Counted from the first letter of the stretch, positions 8,149 through 17,389 are shown. The stretch: 64,000 nucleotides of DNA from Bifidobacterium pseudolongum subsp. pseudolongum DSM 20099 (GCF_000771225.1 NZ_JDTZ01000003.1:248001-312000); one strand, 5' to 3'. Numbers and translations are program-made. The notes: generated from the sequence alone by a model not told the origin.

Positions 8149-10752
8149 TTAGGAGTCCGCGGTGTCCTGTCGCCGCGCCATCGCGTCGACGGGCGCGAGC
8201 GGCATCGTCATATGCGCGTCTACGTCGGCATGGTCGTCGCTGAACCCGGTCTCGCGCAGCACGCTGAGCAATTGCCGCATGCGCGCGAGCGCGGCGCGGC
8301 CCTGCGCGCCGATCGCGGCAAAAGCCGCATTGATCGACTCGGGCGACGGCGTCTCACCGGAGGCGATCTGCGCGTCCATCTCGTCGAGCTCCTGTGATGT
8401 CTGGTCGATCACCGTGTGCAGTGTCTCGCTGACCTCGCCCTGTATCGCAGCGCTGATGCGGTCGCGCTCGCGGTTCGCCGCGGCGATGCGCGCCTTCTCC
8501 TGCTCGGCGCGCAGCGCGTCGGCGCGCGCCTGCAGCACCTGCGGATTGGAACCGTTCACACGCACCCACATGCCGAACACCATGGCGATCATGCAGCAGA
8601 CGAAGGCGATGGATGAGCCCATCACCAGAATCTGCTCCACGGACAGTCTCAGCGATACCACGCAATGTTCGGCGGGGGCGCCGCCGGCCAGCATACCGAA
8701 AAGCGTGTAGTGGCACCGGTTGAACGCGAGCACCTTGCATGCGAAGGCCACACTGTCGATTGCGCACAGCGGCACGAGCCATTTCCAGTTGCCGCGCCTG
8801 CCATGGACCGCCGCCGTATAGACGACGAGCGGGGCCGAGAGATTGGCCATGTACATCGAGGGAAGGAACAGCAGCTGGGCGAAGCAGATGACGGCGAATA
8901 TCACCGCCACGGTCTGTGGGAAACGCCGCCGCAAGGCGAGCGGGGCCAGCAGCAGCACCGTCATGATGCGCTCGAGCCAGCCGAGTATGGGCGGATCGCC
9001 GCCCATGGTGGACGTGATGTCGGCGCCCATGGTGCAGAAGAACGCGATGAACGTGAATGTGATGAACGTGTCGGTGAGCACGTAGTGGTTCTCGAACCAA
9101 TGGGATAGACGTACGATCCAGTTCGCGTGGACGTCCTGACGCACACTGTCGATCGGGGCGCCTTTCAGATGTCTGAACAGATTGGCGAGTCTGTGGACAA
9201 GAGGGCCGCGCACCGGCACCGCATGGCCGGATGTGCCATGCGCCTTGGGTGCGGTACTGGGCGTTCGCGATTCCTCGTCTAGCGGCATGGCCGCTTCCGT
9301 CGCGTGCGGGGACGCCTGCGTCTGTGTGAGGGAGCGCGATGGGATCTCCTCGCGCGCATGTGTGGCTGTCGGCGCGTCACGCAAAGGCACCTGTGCGCTC
9401 ACCTCGAACCCTCCTGATAGGCGTGGTCCGCTGTCCACGGTGCCGCCGACCGCCTCGATGCGCTCGCGCATGCCGATGAGCCCATAGCCGGGCGTGTGTC
9501 CGTCGAGCGAGGCCGAAGCGCCGCGGCCATCGTCGTCAATCGTGATCGAGAGCGCGTCGTCGCTCCACTGCTCGGTGACTTCCACATGCACGGCATGGCC
9601 GGCGTATTTGCGGATGTTCGTGAGCGCCTCCTGCACGACGTGGTACAGCGCCTCGCTTGCGGCTGGGGAGAGCTCATCGGGTTGCGGCGTGCCGCTGACC
9701 GTGCGCGTCAGCTGCATGGCGGAGTTCACCGAACGCGCTTGGTTGATCAGTGCGTCGATGTCGTGGTAATCGGCGGTCGGGGTGTCGTTGAACACGCCGA
9801 GCAGCTGCGTCATGTCGTCGAGCGCGCGCTGTGACTCGTGGCGGATCGTGAGCATCGTCCCACGGGCGAGCTGTGGGTCGTGCACCGCTGCGTACCGGCC
9901 GCCGTCCGACTGGATGATGATGATCGAAAGCGTGTGTGCCACCACGTCGTGCATGTCACGTGCGATGCGCGCCCGTTCGGCGGACGCCGTGATGAGCTGC
10001 TCCTCCTGTTCGCGCGCGCGGATCGCCGCATTGCGCTCATGGAGCAGTGTGATCGTCTGATGGCGTGCACGCTGCCAGAAGCCGGCCACGATGGCGAACA
10101 CGAGCACGATGGTGATGAGCACGGCGAGGGTGAGGGAGGTGCTGACGATGCCGCCATACGCCATGCTCTCGGAACACACCGTGCCGCCGTCCACTTCGGT
10201 GTAGTTCAGGCATTGGTAATCACCCCACAGCAATTGGTGCATCGTGGGCGCACCATACCGCGTCCAGTCATACGACACCACGAACTGCCGGACGGCGGAC
10301 ACCGCCGAGACGAGCACGTCGAACACCGCGGCGGTCACGAGGTACCTGCGCACCTGCGCGCGCGTGCCGTACACCAGTCCGGAATACAACATGACCGCCG
10401 CCATGAAGTCGGCCATGAACACGCCTGGGCCGACGATGAGCTGGGCCACAACCGTCACGAGGAACCAGCGAATCGCGATTGTGGGGCGTATCCGGTGCAG
10501 CGCATACGGCAAGGTCACCGCCACGGCCCACAACTGGTCCCACAATGGCTGCCAGTCATCCGGCACGCGCACCCATGAATACTGCGCGTCGACGAAACTG
10601 GATCCGGTGAGCGACCATAGGCCGCACAGCAATGCCACCACAAGGCAATCCACGGCGAACTGCCTGTTCCAGCCGCTCCAGCACCGGATGCGCCGCACGA
10701 GCGCGCTGATGCGGAGCATGTCATGCGTAGGTGCCGCGGGATGCTTCGTCAT
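8149..10752 (-). CDS. Two-sensor histidine kinase with a degenerate second dimerisation domain
   Basis: Sensor kinase partner of the downstream response regulator. It is 867 residues, about twice the length of usual NarL-type kinases. The first half has an N-terminal multi-helix sensor (about residues 28-220), a HisKA_3 H-box RIARDMHDVVAHTL with the phospho-His near residue 268, and an ATPase domain (N-box VVQEALTNIRKYA, then DDDGRGAS and GYGLIGMRERIEAVGG). After a Ser/Thr-rich linker, a second sensor of similar design follows. It ends in RDRISAAIQGEVSETL, which aligns with an H-box but has Gln at the His position, and no second ATPase domain follows. Start ATG 10752 has AGGGTGAG upstream. 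The second half is probably a duplicated copy that became a regulatory module. Confidence 0.87.
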   Translation of the reverse strand: MTKHPAAPTHDMLRISALVRRIRCWSGWNRQFAVDCLVVALLCGLWSLTGSSFVDAQYSWVRVPDDWQPLWDQLWAVAVTLPYALHRIRPTIAIRWFLVTVVAQLIVGPGVFMADFMAAVMLYSGLVYGTRAQVRRYLVTAAVFDVLVSAVSAVRQFVVSYDWTRYGAPTMHQLLWGDYQCLNYTEVDGGTVCSESMAYGGIVSTSLTLAVLITIVLVFAIVAGFWQRARHQTITLLHERNAAIRAREQEEQLITASAERARIARDMHDVVAHTLSIIIIQSDGGRYAAVHDPQLARGTMLTIRHESQRALDDMTQLLGVFNDTPTADYHDIDALINQARSVNSAMQLTRTVSGTPQPDELSPAASEALYHVVQEALTNIRKYAGHAVHVEVTEQWSDDALSITIDDDGRGASASLDGHTPGYGLIGMRERIEAVGGTVDSGPRLSGGFEVSAQVPLRDAPTATHAREEIPSRSLTQTQASPHATEAAMPLDEESRTPSTAPKAHGTSGHAVPVRGPLVHRLANLFRHLKGAPIDSVRQDVHANWIVRLSHWFENHYVLTDTFITFTFIAFFCTMGADITSTMGGDPPILGWLERIMTVLLLAPLALRRRFPQTVAVIFAVICFAQLLFLPSMYMANLSAPLVVYTAAVHGRRGNWKWLVPLCAIDSVAFACKVLAFNRCHYTLFGMLAGGAPAEHCVVSLRLSVEQILVMGSSIAFVCCMIAMVFGMWVRVNGSNPQVLQARADALRAEQEKARIAAANRERDRISAAIQGEVSETLHTVIDQTSQELDEMDAQIASGETPSPESINAAFAAIGAQGRAALARMRQLLSVLRETGFSDDHADVDAHMTMPLAPVDAMARRQDTADS

Positions 10753-10862
10753 GGTTCTCACCCTAGCGCGTACCGGACGCAATGCAATAGTACTGTGGGA
10801 TGAGCAGACAGCGGCGGTGCGGTGCATGCCCGCCGCGCAGCGCAACGAACAGGAGCCGATTC

Positions 10863-12200
10863 ATGGGATTGCTTGACGAATACTATCTGCCCGGGTTGCA
10901 TGTGCAGGAACACGCAATCGACGTGCCGTTGGATTGGGCCGGCCATGTGCCCGGCCAGGGGTTCGACGGACCCAGCACCACGCTGTTCTACCGTGTGGTG
11001 GACGCGCCGGAGAAGATCCATGCCGAGCTCCCGTTGCTCATCTTTCTGCAGGGCGGTCCGGGAGGTGCGGGCCCCCGCCCCCTGGGCCCACAGTCGGATG
11101 GCTGGATCGCCGAGGCGATCAGGCATTTCCGTGTCGTGTTGCCCGACCAGCGCGGCACCGGACGCTCCGCACGCATCGACTCGAACATGATCGGCACGAT
11201 GGACGCGGCCGAAGGGGCGCGCTACCTCAAACACTTCCTCGCCGACTCGATCGTGCGCGACTTCGAACATCTGCGCCGCACCCAGTTCGCGGGCAGCCGG
11301 TGGGTGAGCCTTGGGCAGAGCTACGGTGGCTTTCTGACCCTCACATATCTTTCGCTGTTCCCGGACGCGCTTACAGCCAGTTTCACGACAGGCGGCATTC
11401 CGCACGTGCCCGCGGACGCGACCGAAGTCTATGAACACACCTTTCCGCGCATGGAACGCAAGACGGAACAGTTCTATGCGCGCTACCCACAGGACCGCGC
11501 ACGCCTCGCCGTGCTTGCGGACCGCCTGTCCGCCGATCCTCTGCCATTGCCGAACGGCGATCCGCTCACCGTGGAGCGGCTGCAGACGATCGGCTCGTCG
11601 TTCGGCATGAAGCCGAGCTTCGAGCGCGTGCACTGGTTGCTCGACGAGGCGTTCGCCGCCGGCGACGGCAGCGCCTCGGCGAGCTCGCCGATCAGCGACG
11701 AGTTCCTGCGTGGCGTGGAGTCGGCCACCGCGGCGCATCCGTTGTACTGGCCGCTGCAGGAGTTCATCTACGCCAACGGCGAGCTTGAGCGCCCGATTGA
11801 CTGGGCCGCCCAGCGCGTGCGCGACACGATGCCGCGGTTCAGCACGAACGCGCGCCCGTTGCTGCTGACCGGTGAGGCTGTGTTCCCGTGGATGTTCGAG
11901 CAGGAGAAGCAGCTCAAGCCCTTCCGTGGCGCCGTCGAGACGATGATGCAGGACACGCGCTTCGGTGTGATCTATGACGAGGGCCAACTCGCGCGCAACG
12001 AGGTGCCGCTGCGCGCCGCCGTGTATTTCGACGACATGTATGTGGATTCCTCGTTGAGCCTCGACACACTCAGCCGCATCGGCAATGCATGCGCGTGGGT
12101 CACGAACGAGTTCGAGCATGACGGCGTGCACGGTGCCACCGTGTTCCGGCGTCTGTTCGATGAGGCATGTGCGAACGGCGATTTGCAGGCCATGTTCTGA
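10863..12200 (+). CDS. pip: Proline iminopeptidase, alpha/beta hydrolase (peptidase S33)
   Basis: Releases N-terminal proline from peptides in the cytoplasm. It has 445 residues, the length of the larger S33 iminopeptidases. Visible features are the oxyanion region FLQGGPGG, DQRGTGRS, the nucleophile elbow GQSYGG with the catalytic Ser, and a C-terminal catalytic His in HDGVHG. Start ATG 10863 is preceded by AGGAG at 10851-10855; an in-frame ATG at 10800 would lie within the promoter region shared with the divergent kinase gene. Substrate preference for Pro is inferred from the family; other aminopeptidase activities are possible. Confidence 0.85.
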   Translation: MGLLDEYYLPGLHVQEHAIDVPLDWAGHVPGQGFDGPSTTLFYRVVDAPEKIHAELPLLIFLQGGPGGAGPRPLGPQSDGWIAEAIRHFRVVLPDQRGTGRSARIDSNMIGTMDAAEGARYLKHFLADSIVRDFEHLRRTQFAGSRWVSLGQSYGGFLTLTYLSLFPDALTASFTTGGIPHVPADATEVYEHTFPRMERKTEQFYARYPQDRARLAVLADRLSADPLPLPNGDPLTVERLQTIGSSFGMKPSFERVHWLLDEAFAAGDGSASASSPISDEFLRGVESATAAHPLYWPLQEFIYANGELERPIDWAAQRVRDTMPRFSTNARPLLLTGEAVFPWMFEQEKQLKPFRGAVETMMQDTRFGVIYDEGQLARNEVPLRAAVYFDDMYVDSSLSLDTLSRIGNACAWVTNEFEHDGVHGATVFRRLFDEACANGDLQAMF

Positions 12201-12222
12201 CAAGTTCACGCGGTGTGCCTTA

Positions 12223-12263
12223 CCATGGGTGGTGGCGCGGCGCAACTCCGCGCCCACCCATGG
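12223..12263. terminator. Hairpin between pip and proC
   Basis: Arms 12223-12240 and 12248-12263 pair with a two-base bulge around a seven-base loop. It has no T-tract and ends 26 bases before the proC start. It may be a pip terminator or a proC leader structure. Confidence 0.5.
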
Positions 12264-12289
12264 AGAACCGCACGCAAAGGACGTATATC

Positions 12290-13096
12290 ATGACCGATTC
12301 AACGACCATCGGATTCATCGGCTTTGGCAATATGGGGCAGGCGATCGCACGCGGCCTCATCGAATCGGGCACCGTCGGCGCCGACCAGATCGTGGCATGC
12401 GCGGCGCATTACGACAAGCTCCTCGCCACCACCAAGGCCATGGGCGCTCGCGCCGTCCACGATCCGATCGAGGTCGCCGCGGCGGCCGACGTGATCATCG
12501 TGGCGATCAAGCCGTACCAGATGGAAGCGGTGATGAAGCCGGTCGTGCAGACGCTGGTGGACGACAACAAGTTCGTCGTGTCAATCGCGGCGGGGTGGAC
12601 GCTCGAGAAGTTCCAGCGGATGCTCGGCGAGATGAGCGAGCTCATCCATGTGCAGTGCACGATCCCCAACACGCCGATGGCGGTGGGCAAGGGTGTGCTC
12701 GTCACCGAAGACGTCGACACGCTCACTCACGAACAGCGCAACCGTTTCGAGGCGCTTTTCGGTTCGATCGCGCTGATCGAGCGCGTGGACACCGCGCACA
12801 TGGGCATCGCGATGTGCCTCGCCGGATGCGCCCCCGCCTTCACCGAGATGTATATGGAGGCCTTGGGTGACGCAGGGGTCAAATACGGGTTGCAGCGCGC
12901 CACCGCCTACCGTCTGGCGGCAAAGATGATCGAAGGCGTGGGTGCGCTCTATCTGAGCGAAGGCGAACATCCGGGCGCCATGAAGGACGCCGTGTGCTCG
13001 CCCGGCGGCACCACGATCAAGGGCGTGGCCTCGCTCGAGGAAAGCGCGTTCCGTGGCGCCGTCATCAAGGCCGTCGACGCGATCGAACAGGGCTGA
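12290..13096 (+). CDS. proC: Pyrroline-5-carboxylate reductase
   Basis: Last step of proline synthesis: reduces 1-pyrroline-5-carboxylate to L-proline with NAD(P)H. It has 268 residues, the usual length. The N-terminal Rossmann motif is GFGNMGQAIARGL, and the C-terminal family signature PGGTTIKGVASLEES is intact. Start ATG 12290 has AAAGGA eight bases before it; a longer open frame from 12167 would overlap the upstream gene and is not supported. It follows the proline iminopeptidase gene, so proline recovery and synthesis sit together. Confidence 0.95.
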   Translation: MTDSTTIGFIGFGNMGQAIARGLIESGTVGADQIVACAAHYDKLLATTKAMGARAVHDPIEVAAAADVIIVAIKPYQMEAVMKPVVQTLVDDNKFVVSIAAGWTLEKFQRMLGEMSELIHVQCTIPNTPMAVGKGVLVTEDVDTLTHEQRNRFEALFGSIALIERVDTAHMGIAMCLAGCAPAFTEMYMEALGDAGVKYGLQRATAYRLAAKMIEGVGALYLSEGEHPGAMKDAVCSPGGTTIKGVASLEESAFRGAVIKAVDAIEQG

Positions 13097-13124
13097 CGGC
13101 ACCCCGGACAGTGTGGCGTTGTGC

Positions 13125-13154
13125 GGGGCCGGGCGTGCGTGCGCGTTCGGCCCC
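13125..13154. terminator. Weak hairpin after proC
   Basis: GGGGCCG at 13125-13131 pairs with CGGCCCC at 13148-13154, followed by TCTTG. A possible terminator. Confidence 0.35.
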
Positions 13155-13173
13155 TCTTGACGAGCGGCGGCGC

Positions 13174-13189
13174 TAAGCTGAGTCGCATG
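13174..13189 (+). promoter_or_regulatory. Leaderless -10 box of ychF
   Basis: TAAGCT (13174-13179) stands seven bases before ATG 13187. There is no Shine-Dalgarno, consistent with a transcript that begins at or beside the start codon. Confidence 0.6.
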
Positions 13190-14281
13190 TCTCTTACCAT
13201 CGGAATTGTCGGATTGCCCAACGTGGGCAAATCCACCATGTTCAACGCATTGACCCGCAACAACGTGCTTGCGGAGAACTACCCCTTCGCCACGATCGAG
13301 CCCAACACCGGTGTGGTGCCGCTTCCCGACAAGCGCCTTCCAGTGCTCGCCGAACTCGTGCACACCGAGAAGATCGTACCCGCCACCGTCACGTTCGTCG
13401 ACATCGCCGGCATCGTCAAAGGCGCCTCCGAAGGCGAAGGCCTGGGCAACAAGTTCCTCGCCAACATCCGCGAGGCGGACGCGATCTGCGAAGTCGTGCG
13501 CGCATTCGAAGACGACGATATCGTGCATGTGAACGGCCACGTGGACCCGGCCGACGACATCGACACGATCAACGCCGAGCTCATCCTCGCCGATCTGCAG
13601 ACGATCGACAACGCGCTGCCCAAACTCGAAAAGGACCTGCGCGGCAAGAAGATCGAGCCGTCCTACATGGAAGCGGTGCAAAAAGCCAAGGCGATCCTCG
13701 AATCTGGCCGCACTATCGACCAGGCCGCGCAGGCGGGAGAAATCGATAAGGACGACCTCGCCGATTTGCATTTGCTCACCGCCAAGCCGTTCATCTACGT
13801 GTTCAATGTGGACGACGCCGAACTGACCAATGAGGCGTTCAAGAAGAAGCTCTCCGATTCGGTGGCTCCGGCCCCGTCGGTCTTTCTCAACGCGCAGTTC
13901 GAGGCCGAACTCACCGAGCTCGACGAAGCCGATGCCCGCGAGATGCTCGAAGACGCGGGTCTGAGCGAATCCGGCCTGGATCAGCTCGCCCGTGTGGGAT
14001 TCGACATCCTCGGCCTGCAGACCTTCCTGACGGCGGGGGAGAAGGAAGTGCGCGCCTGGCAGATCCACAAGGGGTGGACCGCCCCGCAGGCCGCGGGCGT
14101 CATCCACACCGACTTTGAAAAGGGATTCATCAAGGCCGAGGTCGTCTCCTATGACGATTTTGTGGCGGCCGACGGTTCGATGGCCAAGATCAAGGAGGAG
14201 GGCAAGCTGCGCCTCGAGGGCAAGGACTACGTGATGCAGGACGGCGACATCACCGAGTTCAAGTTCAATGTGAGCAAATAG
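13187..14281 (+). CDS. ychF: Ribosome-associated GTPase/ATPase YchF (OLA1)
   Basis: Conserved Obg-related P-loop NTPase that binds ribosomes and prefers ATP in studied members; it is linked to stress responses and translation quality. It has 364 residues, the family length. Visible are the P-loop [14 protein letters not shown], switch region [11 protein letters not shown]3-type [11 protein letters not shown] and a C-terminal TGS domain (roughly residues 278-360). Start ATG 13187 aligns with the family N-terminus and has a TAAGCT box seven bases upstream instead of a ribosome site. The gene appears to be a single-gene unit closed by the hairpin at 14295. Confidence 0.95.
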   Translation: MSLTIGIVGLPNVGKSTMFNALTRNNVLAENYPFATIEPNTGVVPLPDKRLPVLAELVHTEKIVPATVTFVDIAGIVKGASEGEGLGNKFLANIREADAICEVVRAFEDDDIVHVNGHVDPADDIDTINAELILADLQTIDNALPKLEKDLRGKKIEPSYMEAVQKAKAILESGRTIDQAAQAGEIDKDDLADLHLLTAKPFIYVFNVDDAELTNEAFKKKLSDSVAPAPSVFLNAQFEAELTELDEADAREMLEDAGLSESGLDQLARVGFDILGLQTFLTAGEKEVRAWQIHKGWTAPQAAGVIHTDFEKGFIKAEVVSYDDFVAADGSMAKIKEEGKLRLEGKDYVMQDGDITEFKFNVSK

Positions 14282-14294
14282 GGGCAGGCATAAC

Positions 14295-14334
14295 GCGGGG
14301 TCTGTGGCAAAGACATTTTCGCCACAGACCCCGC
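14295..14334. terminator. Hairpin between convergent ychF and esterase genes
   Basis: A perfect 14-bp stem (14295-14308 with 14321-14334) and a 12-base loop, without a strong T-tract. It serves both converging genes. Confidence 0.7.
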
Positions 14335-14352
14335 CTCGTTATGTGGGACGCG

Positions 14353-15429
14353 TCACCGGCAGTTGCGGTAGGCGAAATCGTGGATTTGCCGCAGTGCGCG
14401 CTGGCTTTCGGCGAGCCAGCTCATGCATACGGGGAACACGTGGCCGAGCGTCTCGGTCGGTGCCACCTTGACATCGTGGAGTTCGAAATCGCGCCCGGCG
14501 CATGCCAGGGCCGTGGCGAGCCCGAGCGTCTCCGCCTGGATGAAGTCGTCGCTGCTCGTCAGCAGGTACAGTGGCGGCAATGCCGTCTGCGTGGCAGCCG
14601 CGAATGGGGCGAGCGGCATCGCGCCGCCGAGGCCGTCGAAGAATTCGCGGCCTACGGTCTGTTCCAGTTGTGTGCGTGCGCTGGGCACATCGGGTCGTTC
14701 CGTCAGATCGAACACGCCGCTGACGAGCGCGGCGCCGGCGATGGGGAGCCCCGATGGGGATGCGATGCCGAACGCCTGGGCAGCGTCGGGATTGCGCTCG
14801 ATGAGCAGCGTGTACCATGCGAGTGCACCGCCCGCCGAATCGCCGGTCAGGAAGATGTTGTGCGGGCTGATGGGCCAATCGCCGGCATGGTCGCGGATCC
14901 ATGCCAAAGCGTTCTGGACGTCCGCGAGCTGGCCGCGCAGGTCGGTCTGCGGTGCGGGTCGGTAGTTCAACGAGAACACGGCGAATCCCAGAGCCGCCAG
15001 ATGCATGTTGAAATTGCGGTTGAGCTCTTTGTAGCCGTACGTGAAGCCTCCGCCATGGATGTCGATGAACACCGGCAATGTGGCGCCACCGCGCACCATG
15101 GCGCTGTGGGGCAGATACAGGTCGAGCAGATGGCCGCGCGATTCGCCGGCTTCGGCGTCATAACCGCCGTCGGGCAGGTATGGCATGTCGCAGATCGCGT
15201 CGATGCTTTCCGGGTCATGCCAATAGGCCGTGCGCGCATAGTCGAATTTCGCGATGCGGAGGCGGTCTTCGCGGATGCGTGCGGCACGGTCTGGATCCGT
15301 ATCAGCCAGATCGTCGTCAATCTCGGTCCAATACCTGGCGATTTCGGCGATGCCGCGGTCGAATTCGACCGGGTCGATCGCGAACGGCTCGTCGTCGAAG
15401 CGGACAAGACGGTAAGGGATGGATGACAT
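14353..15429 (-). CDS. Alpha/beta hydrolase, hormone-sensitive-lipase type esterase
   Basis: Likely carboxylesterase acting on small acyl esters. It has 358 residues. HSL-family marks are present in order: oxyanion motif HGGG in DIHGGGFTYGY, nucleophile elbow GDSAGG, an acidic residue in TSSDDFIQAE and a catalytic His in LGHVFP near the C-terminus. Start ATG 15429 has GAAAGG nine bases upstream; an open extension to 15468 would run into the hairpin and is not used. The long hairpin at 15458-15520 separates it from the gene upstream on the same strand. The physiological substrate is unknown. Confidence 0.82.
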   Translation of the reverse strand: MSSIPYRLVRFDDEPFAIDPVEFDRGIAEIARYWTEIDDDLADTDPDRAARIREDRLRIAKFDYARTAYWHDPESIDAICDMPYLPDGGYDAEAGESRGHLLDLYLPHSAMVRGGATLPVFIDIHGGGFTYGYKELNRNFNMHLAALGFAVFSLNYRPAPQTDLRGQLADVQNALAWIRDHAGDWPISPHNIFLTGDSAGGALAWYTLLIERNPDAAQAFGIASPSGLPIAGAALVSGVFDLTERPDVPSARTQLEQTVGREFFDGLGGAMPLAPFAAATQTALPPLYLLTSSDDFIQAETLGLATALACAGRDFELHDVKVAPTETLGHVFPVCMSWLAESQRALRQIHDFAYRNCR

Positions 15430-15457
15430 CGTGGGGCCTTTCTCTATGTGCGCGCCA

Positions 15458-15520
15458 TGTTGCGGCAACGAATCACCCCCACCAGTATCGCACTGGTGGG
15501 GGTGATTCGTTGCCGCAACA
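15458..15520. terminator. 29-bp perfect hairpin
   Basis: Arms 15458-15486 and 15492-15520 are perfectly complementary around a five-base loop. It lies after the small acidic protein gene and before the esterase gene on the minus strand, with no T-tract. It probably ends transcription of the small gene; its length is unusual. Confidence 0.65.
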
Positions 15521-15557
15521 CGACCGCATGGTGTGTGGTGTGTCGCGTCGGGTCTGC

Positions 15558-15821
15558 TTACTCAGCCTGTTCGCCGCCGGCCTTGATGCCGGTGCCGTCG
15601 CCGCTGGGCTCCTGCGACTTCGGGAAGTCGTTGGAGGGGTCGGACTTGCCGCAGCCACACTTGCGGTCCTTGGTTTCCGCCTGTTCGCTTGCTTCGGTGT
15701 GATCGGCCTGACCCTGGAAGTCGAGGTCGCCATCCGAGGAAGCGCCGCATGTCGAGCCGCCATTGGCATGACCATTGTTCATGTTGATGGATTCTTCATT
15801 GGTTTCGGTGTTGTCAGTCAT
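15558..15821 (-). CDS. Small acidic hydrophilic protein with CGCGK motif, function unknown
   Basis: I do not recognise this 87-residue protein. It has no membrane segment and is rich in Asn, Asp, Glu, Gly and Ser. It has one Cys in STCGAS and two in CGCGK, so metal binding or redox activity is conceivable. The ATG at 15821 is preceded by AAGGAAAGG, a good ribosome site, which supports a real gene. It is transcribed away from the YeiH-type exporter gene across an AT-richer region of 264 bases and is followed by a 29-bp hairpin. Low complexity makes homology calls risky. Confidence 0.6.
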   Translation of the reverse strand: MTDNTETNEESINMNNGHANGGSTCGASSDGDLDFQGQADHTEASEQAETKDRKCGCGKSDPSNDFPKSQEPSGDGTGIKAGGEQAE

Positions 15822-16085
15822 TGTGATGCCTTTCCTTGTGTATTAATATTCATCATACGCAGACATTATGGGGGAGTTGCGTGTGTCCGCTGAGAGTAGT
15901 CTGCCAATCCTCACAGGCAACAATCAGGTATATGTAGTGCACAGTGTGCCAAATTTGTTCGCTCTTCGGCAAAGCGGGGAATGCCGTCAGATGCTGGGAA
16001 TCCAATGTTTTCCTATTCTTTTGGCGGCTTGGGGTGGTACTCGGTGTTTTGCGTGGGTCGCAAGCGGCGTATTTAAATAGGGCGT
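15822..16085. promoter_or_regulatory. AT-richer divergent intergenic region
   Basis: These 264 bases between divergent genes are visibly richer in A+T than their surroundings. They should hold both promoters, including AT-rich stretches near 15840-15855 and TTTAAAT near 16072-16078, eight bases before the exporter's GTG. I see no clear operator or RNA gene. Confidence 0.45.
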
Positions 16086-17210
16086 GTGAAAGAGTTTTGT
16101 ATCAAATGGGGCAAACGCATTGCCACCAAGCAGATGCTGCTGATTGTCATCGTCACCCTGGCCGCCACCGGAATCGGCATGTGGCTCGCGCAGTTCAACG
16201 GGTTCAAGATTCTGGGCGCGTTGATCATCGCGCTGCTCATCGGCATGATCGTGCAGTTCCCGATCCGCGCGTGGTACACGAAAGACAACGCCGAGCGCAA
16301 GGCGGGCGTCAAGGACGCCGCAGGCCTGATCGCCAACAAGTTCCTGCGTCTGGGCATCATCCTGCTCGGTTTCAAGCTGAACCTGCAGCTGCTGTTCACC
16401 ACCGGCGCCAAGTGCTTGCCGCTCGCAGCCGGCGTCGTGCTCGTCACCGTGCTGATCACCTACGGCATCTGCCGGCTGATGAAGGTCGACCCGCTCATGG
16501 CCATCCTTGTGGCGTGTGGCACCGGCATCTGCGGCGCGGCCGCCGTGATGGGCGTCTCCGGTTCGATCAAGGTCTCACCGACGCGTGAGGAGGAAAAGGA
16601 GAACGACGAGGTCACCGCCATCGCGATCGTCGCAATCATGGGCACAATCTTTGCGCTCCTCGAGATTGCCGTGCTCCCGCTGTTCGGGCTCACGCAGGCT
16701 CAGGAAGGCTTCGTCGCAGGCGGGTCCCTGCACGAGATCGCGCACGCCGTCGCCGCCGGCGAAGGTCTCACCAACGAGCGGCTCGCCGCGCAGCAGGGTG
16801 TTGTGGATGCGGCCACCATGGCTAACATCATGAAGCTTTCGCGTGTGCTGATGCTCGTCTTCGTCGCGATCATCGTGGCGATCTGGTGGGACAAGAAGCA
16901 CGGTGAGGTCCCCGCCGACGGCGGTAAGCGCAAGATCGCGTTCCCGTGGTTCATGCTCGGGTTCATCGCGACCGCCGCGATCGGCACGCTCATGCTCAAG
17001 GCATGGCCCTCAACGGCTGAGCTCGTCAACGTGCTTGGCAACGATGTGGCGAAGGTCCTCCTCGGCATGGCCATGGCCGCGCTGGGCATCAACGTCAACT
17101 TCAAAGCGCTGAAGAAGGGCGTCAAGCCTTTCGGCGCCTCGCTCATCGCCTCGGTCATCCTCGTGGCGCTGTGCATCGGCCTCGCACTCGTGTTCTTCCC
17201 CGCGAAGTGA
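16086..17210 (+). CDS. yeiH: YeiH/UPF0324 family membrane protein, putative sulfate exporter
   Basis: Integral membrane protein of 374 residues with about ten hydrophobic helices, matching the YeiH family (conserved hypothetical 698). It is often annotated as a putative sulfate or anion exporter, but direct evidence is thin. Conserved glycine-rich helices include ILGALIIALLIGMIVQFP near the N-terminus and a central GTGICGAAAVMGVSG motif. The GTG start at 16086 has no ribosome site. An AT-rich TTAAAT box seven bases upstream suggests a leaderless transcript, though it is an imperfect match. The neighbour across the divergent promoter is the small Cys protein. Confidence 0.82.
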   Translation: MKEFCIKWGKRIATKQMLLIVIVTLAATGIGMWLAQFNGFKILGALIIALLIGMIVQFPIRAWYTKDNAERKAGVKDAAGLIANKFLRLGIILLGFKLNLQLLFTTGAKCLPLAAGVVLVTVLITYGICRLMKVDPLMAILVACGTGICGAAAVMGVSGSIKVSPTREEEKENDEVTAIAIVAIMGTIFALLEIAVLPLFGLTQAQEGFVAGGSLHEIAHAVAAGEGLTNERLAAQQGVVDAATMANIMKLSRVLMLVFVAIIVAIWWDKKHGEVPADGGKRKIAFPWFMLGFIATAAIGTLMLKAWPSTAELVNVLGNDVAKVLLGMAMAALGINVNFKALKKGVKPFGASLIASVILVALCIGLALVFFPAK

Positions 17211-17309
17211 GTGGATTGGGTGGCCGTTGAGCGGTTGTCCGCGGGCGTGACGGCGCCATCGCGGGCTTTGTAACGACGCTCCTGCCCGGTTCGTGACGTG
17301 GGGGCTTTA

Positions 17310-17315
17310 CAATGA
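17310..17315 (+). promoter_or_regulatory. Candidate -10 box of the uracil permease gene
   Basis: TACAAT lies about 95 bases before the permease start, in the only gap wide enough for its promoter. The -35 region is weak. Confidence 0.4.
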
Positions 17316-17370
17316 CGATGGCGTTTTTACGTAGGGCGCATGCATCCGCCTCCACGTGGCGCCGCGAGCA

Positions 17371-17389
17371 ATACCGAGCAAGTCGGTAT
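17371..17389 (+). promoter_or_regulatory. Inverted repeat in the uracil permease leader
   Basis: ATACCGA (17371-17377) and TCGGTAT (17383-17389) form a perfect seven-base inverted repeat with a five-base centre, ten bases before the AAGGAG ribosome site. It could be an operator or an RNA hairpin controlling translation. Confidence 0.5.
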
